A stretch of DNA of 64,000 nucleotides from G965215055 sp965215055 (GCA_965215055.1 OZ244046.1:496001-560000); one strand, 5' to 3'; counted from the stretch's first letter, positions 18,238-27,771 are shown. Program-made: numbers and translations. The notes: generated from the letters alone by a model not told the origin.

Positions 18238-19338
18238 ATGATCGAATCGATATACCAGGAACTGCTTGAAAAAAAACAATTAGTTAAAGATTCGAATCAG
18301 AAAAAAGTTGTTCAAGCACTGCAAGCCCTTTATGACGCGCTTGATACCAACAATTCAAAAGGTTTGGCTATTACAGACTCTATCGTGAATCTCTGGCGGA
18401 GAAAGTCAAATAAATACAAGATCAAAGGCTTGTACATATGGGGAGGAGTAGGCCGAGGTAAAACATTTTTAATGGATTTATTTTTCTCGAGCCTGCACAC
18501 TCAAAAAAAGCTGCGACTTCATTTTCACCATTTCATGGACGAAGCGCATAAAATATTAAAAAACCATCGAAATAAACCTGACCCACTTAAATTGGTCGCA
18601 GGAGAGTTTGCCAATAAAGCTCAAATGTTATGTATAGATGAGTTTTCTGTAAGCGACATTGGTGACGCCATGATACTTTCAGGTTTACTTGCAGGACTCT
18701 TTGCAAACGGTGTCATATTGATTACTACCTCAAATACAGAACCTGGTTTTCTATACAAAAACGGACTCCAGCGTGAACGATTCATGCCTGCAATTAAACT
18801 TCTGCAGAGGCACACCAACGTTATTGAGCTTGGTGGGGAAACGGATCATAGATTTGAGTTTTCGCAAATTGGTGACGTGTACAACTTCCCTATCAACGCC
18901 TTATCACAAGATTGGCTGGAACATAATTTTCTAAATCTCGCCACACAAAAAAACGAAACCTCATGGGAAAAAATTCAAATAAACGGCCGTCACTTGCAAA
19001 CCATACGCCATACCGACACAATTGTATGGCTTGATTTCAAAGCAATCTGCAGTGGCCCGCGTAACACATCTGACTATATCAGCTTGGCTAATCAATTTAA
19101 TACCATCCTAATTTCACACGTGCCTGTTTTCAAAGATAAGGATGATCAAGCCAAAAGGTTCATAAACCTTGTAGATACGCTTTATGATCGTAACGTAAAG
19201 CTTATTCTATCTGCAGAGGCTAAGCCTGATGAGTTGTATCGCGGCTTGCGACTGAACGATGAATTCAAACGCACTGCCAGCAGACTGGTTGAAATGCAGT
19301 CACATCAGTACTTGGAAAAACAACACCATCCAGGCTAA
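18238..19338 (+). CDS. zapE: cell division protein ZapE (AFG1-like ATPase)
   Basis: This 366-residue P-loop ATPase has Walker A GGVGRGKTFLMDLF, LRLHFHHFMDEAH, Walker B LCIDEFSVSDIGDAM and sensor region ITTSNTEP. These are the hallmark blocks of ZapE, which modulates the FtsZ ring at late division and under low oxygen. The C-terminal half (FINLVDTLYDRNVKLILSAEA) is also conserved. It is preceded by 290 bases without a convincing gene, which end in the AT-rich stretch before the ATG. Confidence 0.92.
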   Translation: MIESIYQELLEKKQLVKDSNQKKVVQALQALYDALDTNNSKGLAITDSIVNLWRRKSNKYKIKGLYIWGGVGRGKTFLMDLFFSSLHTQKKLRLHFHHFMDEAHKILKNHRNKPDPLKLVAGEFANKAQMLCIDEFSVSDIGDAMILSGLLAGLFANGVILITTSNTEPGFLYKNGLQRERFMPAIKLLQRHTNVIELGGETDHRFEFSQIGDVYNFPINALSQDWLEHNFLNLATQKNETSWEKIQINGRHLQTIRHTDTIVWLDFKAICSGPRNTSDYISLANQFNTILISHVPVFKDKDDQAKRFINLVDTLYDRNVKLILSAEAKPDELYRGLRLNDEFKRTASRLVEMQSHQYLEKQHHPG

Positions 19339-19367
19339 TATCATGGCTTAACTTGAGTGAGGAAAAC

Positions 19368-20348
19368 ATGAAATCAGCAGTACGAATTGCCATTACCGGG
19401 GCCGCTGGAAACATAGGTTATGCAGCAGCGTTTCGTATTGCTGCAGGCAACATGCTGGGAGCCGACCAACCCGTTATCTTGCAGCTGATTGAAATCGAAC
19501 CGGCATTGGAAGCATTACACGGCGTTGAGATGGAATTACGTGATTGTGCCTTCCCATTACTGCATGAAATTATCACTACTGCGGATATCGATATTGGCTT
19601 CAAAGACGTGAATTACGCCCTCTTGATAGGCTCCAAGCCGCGTACAAAAGGAATGGAGCGCAGTGACTTGCTCAGTGCCAACGGGAAAATATTTGGCCCG
19701 CAAGGACGCGCAATCAACAACCACGCTGCACGTGACGTAAGAGTACTTATCGTTGGCAATCCTGCAAACACGAATGCCCTCATTGCAATGAATAATGCAC
19801 CGGATCTTTCAGCTACTCAATTCTCATCAATGATGCGCCTAGATCATAATCGCGCAATCAGCCAGTTATCGACGAAAACCGAAACGCCAATAACGAAAAT
19901 TCACCACTTGGCAGTATGGGGCAATCATTCACTTACTCAATATCCAGATATCAGCCACTGTACTGTAGACGGGAAAAGCGCCACCTCTTTAATACAAGAG
20001 TCATGGTATCGAAATGAATTCATACCCAAGGTTCAAAAGCGCGGTGCTGAAATCATTAGTGCTCGGGGTGCATCATCTGCAGCATCCGCGGCATCCGCAG
20101 CCATTGATCACATGCGCGATTGGGTGCATGGAACACCGGGAGACGATTGGGTCAGCATGGGAATAACTTCAACGGGGAACTATGGCATTACCGAAGGGCT
20201 TATCTACTCATTTCCCATGCAATGCAAAAACGGCTCTTACGAAGTCGTACAGGGGCTGGAGATGGATGACTTCAGCATAGCAATGACCAAGGCATCCGAA
20301 AAAGAGTTGCTGGAAGAACGCGATGCGATAAGAGACCTAATCCAGTAA
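19368..20348 (+). CDS. mdh: malate dehydrogenase (cytosolic type)
   Basis: This 326-residue enzyme has the Rossmann start VRIAITGAAGNIGYAAAFRI, the substrate loop GSKPRTKGMERSDLL, VGNPANTNALIA and the catalytic His in AVWGNHSLTQYPD. It interconverts malate and oxaloacetate with NAD(H) in the citric acid cycle. The ATG at 19368 is chosen over a TTG at 19353 because GAGTGAGG lies seven bases before it. This longer malate dehydrogenase type is distinct from the E. coli form. It follows zapE on the same strand by 29 bases. Confidence 0.93.
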   Translation: MKSAVRIAITGAAGNIGYAAAFRIAAGNMLGADQPVILQLIEIEPALEALHGVEMELRDCAFPLLHEIITTADIDIGFKDVNYALLIGSKPRTKGMERSDLLSANGKIFGPQGRAINNHAARDVRVLIVGNPANTNALIAMNNAPDLSATQFSSMMRLDHNRAISQLSTKTETPITKIHHLAVWGNHSLTQYPDISHCTVDGKSATSLIQESWYRNEFIPKVQKRGAEIISARGASSAASAASAAIDHMRDWVHGTPGDDWVSMGITSTGNYGITEGLIYSFPMQCKNGSYEVVQGLEMDDFSIAMTKASEKELLEERDAIRDLIQ

Positions 20349-20462
20349 CAACGCTTCTTCCTCCGTAGCAAATTCACATTCGAGTCCGGCTGGGCCATAG
20401 GTCCAGTTCGGAGACGTAGCCTCACCTTCCTATATCCGAGTTTTTGTCCGCCACAAAACATA

Positions 20463-20508
20463 TTGACAGCAGGAAGAATAAATAATAATATAAATGATAA
20501 TTATTTGT
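20463..20508 (+). promoter_or_regulatory. probable Fur-regulated promoter of the TonB operon
   Basis: TTGACA at 20463-20468 is followed 17 bases later by TAATAT (20486-20491), a weak -10. Overlapping its downstream side, AATGATAATTATT at 20493-20505 matches 12 of 13 bases of the core of the Fur consensus GATAATGATAATCATTATC, though the outer three bases on each side do not match. The position would let Fur with iron block transcription of the peroxidase/TonB receptor/ExbBD/TonB genes that follow. The surrounding 220 bases are AT-rich and contain no gene. Confidence 0.6.
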
Positions 20509-20571
20509 AATTGTATTTATTTTTTACTTGAGTGATTACCATAATACTTTCACCTGAAAGTAGAGCTTGTC

Positions 20572-21714
20572 GTGAAGAGGCTGCCTGAAATTTGTGCCGG
20601 ATGCACTTCCGCCGTGCTGACTGTCTTCTTTTCAGCGACTACACCTATCAGTGCAGATGAGCCCTTCGCTCGTGAATCAGAATTACTTCTTTGGCAGCAG
20701 TACCGACGACCGGTCGAGGAATGGCCCCCTTTTGTCGTCGATGAAGGAGTGCGAGCAACGGAATTTAGAAATTTGCCAGAGTTAACCGAGGTCCACTGGC
20801 ACACTCAAGAGAGTGAGAAGCTTGGATACCTACTGTTTTTCGACCCTCGCCTGTCCAGATCAGGACAAATCGCCTGTGCAAGCTGTCATGACCCGGAACT
20901 GGGCTGGGGTGACGGCCGACGAATTCCCTTCGGACATAATCGAACCCCTGGTCGGCGCAACGCCATGACGCTGCTGAACACTGCTTATTTTAACCGCTGG
21001 TCATGGAACGGGCGCACGGACAGCCTGATCGAGCAGGTGCTTCTGGCAATCCGCAGTCCTACCGAGATGAACGCGAATCCAGAGCAGGTCGCCAAGCGCC
21101 TGGAAAAGATTCGAGGCTACCATCAGAGTTTCGCACAAGCGTTCGGTTCGCCTGGAATTACACCAGAAAGGCTGGGCCAAGCACTGGCCTCCTTCGTTCG
21201 TACCATCGTCTCTTCATCAAGTCGCTTTGACTGGTTCATGCGCGGAGATTTCAAGCTCCTGACCGACCAAGAGATTGAGGGTCTACACTTGTTCCGCACT
21301 CAGGCACGGTGCATGAATTGTCACCATGGCCCACTATTCTCTGACCACCTCTTTCATCATACGGGGTTGAGCTATTACGGCCGCAAGTTCGAGGATCTAG
21401 GGCGATACGAGGTGACCGGAAGGCAGGAGGACCGAGGCAAGTTCCGTACCCCCTCTCTGCGTGACCTGCAGCACACCGGACCATGGATGCATAACGGCCT
21501 GTTTGTGAATCTGCGGGGTATCCTCAACATGTACAATCACGGTATTACCGCCAGACGCACGCCGAAACCGGGTGAACCGCCTCTGTCGCCACTGATTCGA
21601 CCACTGAATCTTAAACCGAGCCAGATCACCGCGCTGGAGGCATTCCTGACCACCTTGAGCCGCCGACCTCGTCTTGTGCGTCCACCTGAACTTCCAGAAT
21701 CAGCGCTGAAATAA
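20572..21714 (+). CDS. di-haem cytochrome c peroxidase / MauG-family protein
   Basis: This 380-residue exported protein has an N-terminal signal sequence (cleavage likely near ISADEP) and two haem c sites, CASCH (residues 102-106) and CMNCH (247-251). It also has PSLRDLQHTGPWMHNG, the conserved C-terminal segment of the family, with a Met that may be an axial ligand. Family members reduce peroxide or oxidise proteins. It is the first gene after the Fur-box-like promoter and precedes a TonB receptor, suggesting redox handling of an imported metal or metallophore. The start is a GTG with only a weak ribosome site. Confidence 0.85.
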   Translation: MKRLPEICAGCTSAVLTVFFSATTPISADEPFARESELLLWQQYRRPVEEWPPFVVDEGVRATEFRNLPELTEVHWHTQESEKLGYLLFFDPRLSRSGQIACASCHDPELGWGDGRRIPFGHNRTPGRRNAMTLLNTAYFNRWSWNGRTDSLIEQVLLAIRSPTEMNANPEQVAKRLEKIRGYHQSFAQAFGSPGITPERLGQALASFVRTIVSSSSRFDWFMRGDFKLLTDQEIEGLHLFRTQARCMNCHHGPLFSDHLFHHTGLSYYGRKFEDLGRYEVTGRQEDRGKFRTPSLRDLQHTGPWMHNGLFVNLRGILNMYNHGITARRTPKPGEPPLSPLIRPLNLKPSQITALEAFLTTLSRRPRLVRPPELPESALK

Positions 21715-21783
21715 ATAGCCTAATCCGGACTCCGTGCCCAGAGATATTTCTTAACCCCGATTTTTTAAACTTAGGAGAATTTT

Positions 21784-24360
21784 ATGATTAGAAAAAGGTC
21801 TCGGCTATCCAATCACCGCTTCTGGATACCAATCTGCTTTGCATGTGTCCTGCTTGTGTCTCTTTCTGTGAAAGCTCAACAGGAGAAGGATGCACTCCCC
21901 CAGGCAGAAGCAGGAACTCTGGAAATCCCCGTAGAAATTGAGGCGCGAAAGATTGACTCCCAGCCGGGGCATACCCACTACGACCGTGAGACGATCGAGG
22001 CTATGCCCACTGGAGATGGCCATCTGTCTGATTTGCTGCGTCTGAATCCCGCTGTGGACTTTGCGCGGGAGAGTGACTTGTCGTCCAACTCTGCTGTCAT
22101 GCGGCCAGGGGAGATATCCATCCATGGCCATGAGTTCTACCAAAACCTGTTTCTAATTGACGGCATCGACACCTCCAGCGACCTGAATCCGGCGGATGCC
22201 ACGGATACCTGGAGCACACCCAGCTTGGTTCAGCCACACGGTGGCAGCTCACCTCAAGGCTACTATGTGGATGCCGAACTGCTGGAGAGCGTGGAAGTCT
22301 ACGACAGTAACATTTCGGCAGAACATGGTGGCTTTACTGGCGGTGTTGTCTCCGCAAATTTGAAGGCCTACGACGGCAAGGACAGTTATAAGCTCCGCTA
22401 CGGCCTCAAACGGGATGAGTGGGAAGAATTCCACCATGCTAATGAGGAAGATCTCAGGGCATCGGACTTCTACAACGCTGTCTACACCCCCAATTATAAC
22501 AAGCCTAATTTCGGCTTCAGTATGCAGAAAGGAATCACTGAAAATATCGGCCTTACCTTGAGCGCGTCCCGAAGGATGTCCGCCTTCTCCCAGAAATACG
22601 AAAAGAACTATCACATCGACCGTAAAGAATTTCAGAGCATAGAATATGATGACCGGATCGACAACGTGCTGGGACGCCTTGATACCACCTGGAAAGAAAA
22701 CAAGGTCGGTCTCTCGTTCCGCTATGCCAAACGCAGACACGATGGATTGACCTCGACCACCTACGATGGAGGTTTCGAGAAAGACCACGACGGCTACGGT
22801 CTGACCGGCGACTTCGAGGGTGCGCTAGGACCTGGCCGACTGGAAATCAAACTTGGCTTTGACGAACTCACTGATGAACTGGATAGTGAAAGTAACTTAT
22901 TTACCTTTCATGAATACGCTGAAGGAAGCATTGAGGAATCTCAGTACGAAGGGGCATTCGGCGACAGCGAGCAATCGCAGAAGCGTTTTAGCCTAAAGCC
23001 GAAATGGACGATGAATTCGCAGCAGTTCCAGGGGCTCGAACATCATATCAGTGTCGGAGGTGAACTGCGCCATACCCGCAGCTTCTATGAAAGGCCGAAT
23101 GACATTACCTTCACGCAATACTGGTGCCTGGCAGATAATGGACGCAACGGTTGCGTGGACATGGACGGTGACGGTGCAAGCAGTACTGGCGACGAGTACC
23201 TGAACCGTATCTCCAATTACTACGCAGGCAAAGTCAACCTGACCTATGATGAAATAGCGCTCTACATCGAAGACCGGATACCCTTCCACAACTGGCAGTT
23301 CAACCTCGGTCTGCGTTTAGATCGCAACAGCTTTCTCGACAATACCGATGTAGCCCCGCGCTTTTCCTTGGAGTGGGACGTGTTTGGTAACGACAAATCA
23401 CGCATGATTGCCGGGGCCAACCGCTACTATGGTCGCAGCTTCATGCGCTATAAGCTCAATGATGCAGTCTACGGATGGCGGGATAGCACCCAGTTCAACA
23501 GGGATGGAAGTGTAAGGAGGATTACTGAGTATGATAACCGTACGGGTGCTGCAGATCTAGATACCCCGTACTCCGATGAATGGATGCTAGGCTGGACGCA
23601 GGTGCTCGGTCCGATCACTGGTCGGTTTCAATACGTCGACCGGGAAGGCAAGGATGGCGTATCCCGCGTCTTGGTCAATTGCCGACGCAACCCGGATCAT
23701 AACACCATCTATGACTGTGATGACAGCGACGGAACCAGTGATGACAGGAAGTATTTCTACACCAACGACGGGCGTAGTTCGACCCAAAGCGCAACGCTGG
23801 AACTGACCAACACCCGCCCCCTGAAACTTGGCGGGACACAAACCACCTTCACGCTGGCGCTCAACTATAAGGATACCAATAACAACCGCCAGAGCGACGA
23901 TGGCTACGACGAACAGATCGACGAAGAACAGATCTACTATAAAGGTCGTCTAATTTCGCTGGACGACCTGCCGGCGTGGGACTATAACATCCCCTTCGGG
24001 ACACGCTTGTTCACCGTTACCCGCATCCCGGCCTGGAACCTGAAGTGGTCGAACTTTATCAATCTGCGCCGTGGCGGGACCATTGCCAGAGATTCCGGAG
24101 ACGACTGCGACGATTCAGATATCGACTATTGCGAAGGTGAACACGACATCTACGAAGACTTCGATTTCGATAATCTGTGGACTGTTGATAGCGAAATCGT
24201 GTGGAGCCCCCAGCTTTGGGAAAACGGCAACGGATACATGCGGGTAGAAATTAAAAATCTGCTCGATGATAAGGTGGACACCAACTCCAGCAGATTCTCG
24301 ACCACTAAGCGATACACCTCGGGACGAGTCTTCTGGGCTGAGTGGGGAGTGAACTTCTGA
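21784..24360 (+). CDS. TonB-dependent outer-membrane receptor
   Basis: This 858-residue protein has a signal peptide (about residues 1-32) and a plug domain with HLSDLLRLNPAVDF, EISIHGHEFYQNLFLIDGID and LLESVEVYDSNISAEHGGFTGGVV. A long beta barrel follows, ending in an aromatic residue (WGVNF). Several loops are acidic and paired with cysteines: CLADNGRNGCVDMDGDG (from about residue 448), CRRNPDHNTIYDCDDSDG (from about 633) and DDCDDSDIDYCEGEHD (about 774). These might bind metal, but this is inference. The ligand is unknown. A strong AGGAGAATTTT precedes the ATG. Its neighbours supply dedicated energy coupling. Confidence 0.9.
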   Translation: MIRKRSRLSNHRFWIPICFACVLLVSLSVKAQQEKDALPQAEAGTLEIPVEIEARKIDSQPGHTHYDRETIEAMPTGDGHLSDLLRLNPAVDFARESDLSSNSAVMRPGEISIHGHEFYQNLFLIDGIDTSSDLNPADATDTWSTPSLVQPHGGSSPQGYYVDAELLESVEVYDSNISAEHGGFTGGVVSANLKAYDGKDSYKLRYGLKRDEWEEFHHANEEDLRASDFYNAVYTPNYNKPNFGFSMQKGITENIGLTLSASRRMSAFSQKYEKNYHIDRKEFQSIEYDDRIDNVLGRLDTTWKENKVGLSFRYAKRRHDGLTSTTYDGGFEKDHDGYGLTGDFEGALGPGRLEIKLGFDELTDELDSESNLFTFHEYAEGSIEESQYEGAFGDSEQSQKRFSLKPKWTMNSQQFQGLEHHISVGGELRHTRSFYERPNDITFTQYWCLADNGRNGCVDMDGDGASSTGDEYLNRISNYYAGKVNLTYDEIALYIEDRIPFHNWQFNLGLRLDRNSFLDNTDVAPRFSLEWDVFGNDKSRMIAGANRYYGRSFMRYKLNDAVYGWRDSTQFNRDGSVRRITEYDNRTGAADLDTPYSDEWMLGWTQVLGPITGRFQYVDREGKDGVSRVLVNCRRNPDHNTIYDCDDSDGTSDDRKYFYTNDGRSSTQSATLELTNTRPLKLGGTQTTFTLALNYKDTNNNRQSDDGYDEQIDEEQIYYKGRLISLDDLPAWDYNIPFGTRLFTVTRIPAWNLKWSNFINLRRGGTIARDSGDDCDDSDIDYCEGEHDIYEDFDFDNLWTVDSEIVWSPQLWENGNGYMRVEIKNLLDDKVDTNSSRFSTTKRYTSGRVFWAEWGVNF

Positions 24361-24361
24361 C

Positions 24362-25093
24362 ATGGAAGTACTGGACACAGAACGTGTAGACTTTGCCGCA
24401 ATCCCGGGACAGCGTGCCTTGGAGTTGAAAGTGGCCGAAATTGAGCCGTGGCTGGAAGGCATTCAAGGGTTTCTGATAGTAGGCGGGCCGGTGCTGTGGA
24501 TACTGTTCGGCCTGTCCATCGCTGCTGTGAGCATCATCCTGATCAAATTCTGGCAGTTTGCAAGACTTAGACTGGAGCGCAACCGGGACGTGCATTCCAG
24601 TCTACTCCTTTGGCATAAAGGAGAGCATGAAAAGGCACAGCAGGTGCTCAATACCAGACACCCCGTGTCCGACGTTACAGCCTTGGCTATGCAGGAAGTA
24701 TTGGCACCTTCAACAGACCGCGAGTTGCTCAAAGAGAATATCGACCGGGTAGCTACCCTGCACCTGGTCCGTCTGCGTGCCCTGCTTCCCCCGCTTGAAG
24801 GGATTGCAACCCTGAGTCCGCTGCTTGGCCTGTTAGGCACGGTGCTCGGTATGATTCTTGCCTTTCAGCAGATGGAAACCGCCGGCACCCAGGTAGACCC
24901 ATCGGTGCTGTCAAGCGGCATTTGGCGAGCTTTACTGACAACCGCGATGGGATTAGGAATTGCGATCCCAGTGATGGCCGTACACGGCTGGATGGAGCGC
25001 AAGATTGAGCGTGTGGCCATGCAGATGAATAACGTAGTCATTCAGGTATTCACAGCAATGGAGAAAAGAAGGTTAACTATTAAAGAGGACTGA
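24362..25093 (+). CDS. exbB: ExbB/TolQ-type proton channel protein
   Basis: This 243-residue protein has three hydrophobic segments. GIATLSPLLGLLGTVLGMILAF is the diagnostic MotA/TolQ/ExbB block and LLTTAMGLGIAIPVMAVHGWM is the last helix. With ExbD it uses proton flow to energise TonB. It begins one base after the receptor stop, so translation may be coupled. The N-terminal 40 residues before the first helix are longer than in E. coli ExbB. Confidence 0.9.
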   Translation: MEVLDTERVDFAAIPGQRALELKVAEIEPWLEGIQGFLIVGGPVLWILFGLSIAAVSIILIKFWQFARLRLERNRDVHSSLLLWHKGEHEKAQQVLNTRHPVSDVTALAMQEVLAPSTDRELLKENIDRVATLHLVRLRALLPPLEGIATLSPLLGLLGTVLGMILAFQQMETAGTQVDPSVLSSGIWRALLTTAMGLGIAIPVMAVHGWMERKIERVAMQMNNVVIQVFTAMEKRRLTIKED

Positions 25094-25094
25094 T

Positions 25095-25496
25095 GTGCAG
25101 TTTAAGACATTGTTTCTCTGCCGACGCCGAACGATTGGATTGGCACCCTTGATAGACGTAGTGTTCATCCTGCTTTTGTTCTTCATGCTGACGACCAGTT
25201 TTGTACAATGGCGGGAAATTCCGATCGCTGTTCCTGCCGCAAGCAGCGAACCGCAAGCAAAAAATATCCGGCTACTGCGACTGGAAGAGGAAGACGGTAC
25301 TTTCCTGTATGAAAATCGTATCTATTGGACCCAGGACCTGGCAGCTTTGCGGATGCTGGTAGCTGAGCAACCCGATGCCGTATATGCAACCTACGCTGCC
25401 CCTAAAGTCCGCACCCAGGTTTTGATAAACCTGCTCGATCAGTTGAAACAGGCAGGAGCTACCCACCTGTCGCTGACGGAGACCCCGCTGCAATGA
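25095..25496 (+). CDS. exbD: ExbD/TolR-family protein, first copy
   Basis: This 133-residue protein has a short cytoplasmic start, a single membrane helix (LAPLIDVVFILLLFFMLTTSF) with the conserved proton-path Asp, and a periplasmic domain. The start is a GTG one base after the exbB stop codon. It is one of two adjacent exbD-like genes. Its 3' end overlaps the second by four bases (ATGA). Confidence 0.88.
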   Translation: MQFKTLFLCRRRTIGLAPLIDVVFILLLFFMLTTSFVQWREIPIAVPAASSEPQAKNIRLLRLEEEDGTFLYENRIYWTQDLAALRMLVAEQPDAVYATYAAPKVRTQVLINLLDQLKQAGATHLSLTETPLQ

Positions 25497-25906
25497 TCAG
25501 CGTGCAACTGGTCCGCCCACCCCTGCGAAAGGAACTGGGCCTGACACCTATGATTGACGTGGTATTCCTGCTGCTGATGTTTTTCATGCTAGCCGGACAG
25601 AACTACTACTCTGGTGCCGTACGGGTGCAACCACCTGTCTCGATAAGCGATGTCATGCCGAAGGAACGAGTCGAACTGGTGGTTGATATGGACGGGGTGC
25701 TGTATCTAAAAGGGAAGAGGATCGAAGCAAGGGAACTGTCCTCGATACTGCAAGAAAGTGAGGTAATCAACCCTCCCGCCTTTCTAGTGAAGGCAGATGC
25801 CGACTTGCCGGCGGAAACCTTGCACTCCGTACTGAAGGATTTGAAGGAATCCGGCGTACTCCGGACAGCCCTGGCGACTCGATTGAAGCCAGGCTTGGAA
25901 AAATGA
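25493..25906 (+). CDS. exbD: ExbD/TolR-family protein, second copy
   Basis: This 137-residue ExbD-like protein has LTPMIDVVFLLLMFFMLAG as its membrane helix with the conserved Asp, then a periplasmic region ending in a helix-rich tail (AETLHSVLKDLKESG). The ATG overlaps the preceding gene by four bases, and its own stop overlaps tonB by four. Paired exbD genes occur in several dedicated TonB systems; one may form a heteromer with the other. Confidence 0.88.
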   Translation: MISVQLVRPPLRKELGLTPMIDVVFLLLMFFMLAGQNYYSGAVRVQPPVSISDVMPKERVELVVDMDGVLYLKGKRIEARELSSILQESEVINPPAFLVKADADLPAETLHSVLKDLKESGVLRTALATRLKPGLEK

Positions 25907-26721
25907 TTACACTGCGTCAGTGGTTTGCCGCTGTCGTTACATCTTTGCTGCTTCACTTGCTGGCCCTGGCCGGCTGGCCAACTATGGAAATGAACAAGGA
26001 TAATGCTCAGGGGCACGGAAAAGAGGGTATCGAAATCGGCCTGGGACTACTCGGAGATCTGGGTGAGGCTGAGAAAAATTCAGAGCAAGTTCAGCTCCCT
26101 ATAGCATCCATTCCGGAAAAGCTGCAAAGTGTTGAACCACCTGCAAAAAATCCTGAACCAGAAAAATCACAAAGGGTCGAACCACCTACAATAGAGCCCA
26201 AGCTGGAACCCCTGCCACGAAAAGCGGAGCTGCTCGTGCGTACCGAACCGCCGCAAAGACTTGTCAAACAGAATCAGCCATATTCGTATTCCGTAGAGGA
26301 ACAGTCTTTTAGACAAATGCAGCAGAATATCCGCAAGCCCGTCTCCCTCAGCGAAAAAAGCACCCCTAGTCAGCTCCAGCGAAGAAAGTCTGCAGGTCGG
26401 TCGAGCTCACACTCTGCTGGGGGCCGTCCAGGCGTGGAGCGCTCTTATGCCGTCCTGCTTGCAACCCACCTGAATCGACACAGGCATTATCCACTCTCCT
26501 CAAGGCGCCAGGGTGAGGAAGGAGTAGTCAGATTACACCTGGAAATAGAGCGCACAGGCCGAGTGATCGAGGCACATATCAGTAAAAGCTCAGGGTCTCC
26601 CACCCTCAATCGCGCCGCATTGCAGATGGTCGAGAAAGCGAAGCCCTTCCCTGCGTTTCCGGACAGGATGCCTCAACCTCGAATCACAGTGAGCATACCT
26701 ATCTCTTTCAAACTCAGATAG
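25903..26721 (+). CDS. tonB: TonB-family energy transducer
   Basis: This 272-residue protein has an N-terminal membrane anchor (about residues 6-24), a Pro/Glu/Lys-rich linker (VEPPAKNPEPEKSQRVEPP) spanning the periplasm, and a C-terminal TonB domain. That domain contains YPLSSRRQGEEGVVRLHLEIERTG, ISKSSGSPTLNRAALQMV and a final SIPISFKL strand. It carries energy from ExbBD to the receptor encoded upstream. It ends the operon, six bases before the convergent hydrolase gene. Confidence 0.9.
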   Translation: MITLRQWFAAVVTSLLLHLLALAGWPTMEMNKDNAQGHGKEGIEIGLGLLGDLGEAEKNSEQVQLPIASIPEKLQSVEPPAKNPEPEKSQRVEPPTIEPKLEPLPRKAELLVRTEPPQRLVKQNQPYSYSVEEQSFRQMQQNIRKPVSLSEKSTPSQLQRRKSAGRSSSHSAGGRPGVERSYAVLLATHLNRHRHYPLSSRRQGEEGVVRLHLEIERTGRVIEAHISKSSGSPTLNRAALQMVEKAKPFPAFPDRMPQPRITVSIPISFKLR

Positions 26722-26727
26722 CAGACC

Positions 26728-27591
26728 TCAAACGTCAACGCCTTCCCATTCTGTAATAAAATCATCAATGTATTCGGCTACGACGTCAGGCCGATCTTCG
26801 GGGACATAATGCCCCGCCCGTTCAATGACATGGAAGCGAGTCGGGCCTTTGATCGCAGCCTTTAATCGCCGGCCTGATTCCACAGGCATCCAAGCATCAT
26901 GCAAAGCCCAACATATCATTGTAGGGCATGTAATTTTACCGTGGTCCACGCCAAGTGTTTCTTCATTCGAAGGTTCACTACAAACTTTCACCAGTGACTT
27001 GAAACCGTGCAGACCTGGCCCTCTGGCCCAGTGTGACAGATAATTTTGCTTCACATTTTGATCGGTAAAGGCGATTTTATCGTAACTTCCTGTACGCAAT
27101 AATCCGGGGAAAGCCGCTGCTGCTTGCGCCATCGCCATTTGCAGGGTTCCGTCATCAGCACCTACCAACGCATTAAAGGCCTCAACTTCCAACACCGGCC
27201 AATAATCAAAAGCTACTGGATTGATCAATACCAGACGACTTATATGAGAACAGTATTTGGAAGCAAAAATTTGACACGCGCCACCACCATGATCATGGCC
27301 TACCAACACCACTTTACCTTCGAGACCCAACCCTTCGATTACACCCTTTATGGCTTCGGCTTGATTGGTAAGCGTGTGCTTGACATCGTCCAAAGGCATA
27401 TCGGATTGTCCATAACCAATCATATCCATTGCATAGGTTTGGTAGCGATCTTCAAGATGTCCCTGCACGTGGCGCCACAAGCGAGCATTGGTCGGTATAC
27501 CATGTACCATCAAAACTGCTTGCCCGGCATCTCCTTTTGGTTCAACGTTGATGTTTAAGGTAATGCCGTCAACGGTAACCTCTTGTTTCAT
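26728..27591 (-). CDS. alpha/beta-fold hydrolase (epoxide hydrolase/dehalogenase-like)
   Basis: This 287-residue protein has the oxyanion region MVHGIPTNARLWRHV, the nucleophile elbow VLVGHDHGGGACQ, in which the nucleophile position is Asp, and the catalytic His in ERAGHYVPEDRPD. An Asp nucleophile with an HG.P motif is typical of epoxide hydrolases and haloalkane dehalogenases rather than esterases with Ser. The substrate is not evident. No operon partner is visible: it is convergent with tonB and separated from csrA by 216 bases. Confidence 0.8.
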   Translation of the reverse strand: MKQEVTVDGITLNINVEPKGDAGQAVLMVHGIPTNARLWRHVQGHLEDRYQTYAMDMIGYGQSDMPLDDVKHTLTNQAEAIKGVIEGLGLEGKVVLVGHDHGGGACQIFASKYCSHISRLVLINPVAFDYWPVLEVEAFNALVGADDGTLQMAMAQAAAAFPGLLRTGSYDKIAFTDQNVKQNYLSHWARGPGLHGFKSLVKVCSEPSNEETLGVDHGKITCPTMICWALHDAWMPVESGRRLKAAIKGPTRFHVIERAGHYVPEDRPDVVAEYIDDFITEWEGVDV

Positions 27592-27752
27592 ACCTCGCCT
27601 CCTTCACGTACCTTGGGTTAACCAGAATAACTGGTGATGATAAAACAAAAGGGCTATTATATTAAGCTATTGAGATAGTTTGATACACCCTTCACAAAGC
27701 CAAGCCTGCCTGTCGCCCGACTCCAGGACCTCCAAAGGACACATTAACCTCG

Positions 27753-27771
27753 AAAAGGCCGCATACGGCCT
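27753..27771 (-). terminator. Rho-independent terminator-like hairpin downstream of csrA
   Basis: Reading the minus strand, AGGCCG-TATG-CGGCCT forms a perfect six-base-pair stem with a four-base loop, followed directly by TTTT. It begins 37 bases after the csrA stop codon. The U run is short, so efficiency may be moderate. Confidence 0.6.
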
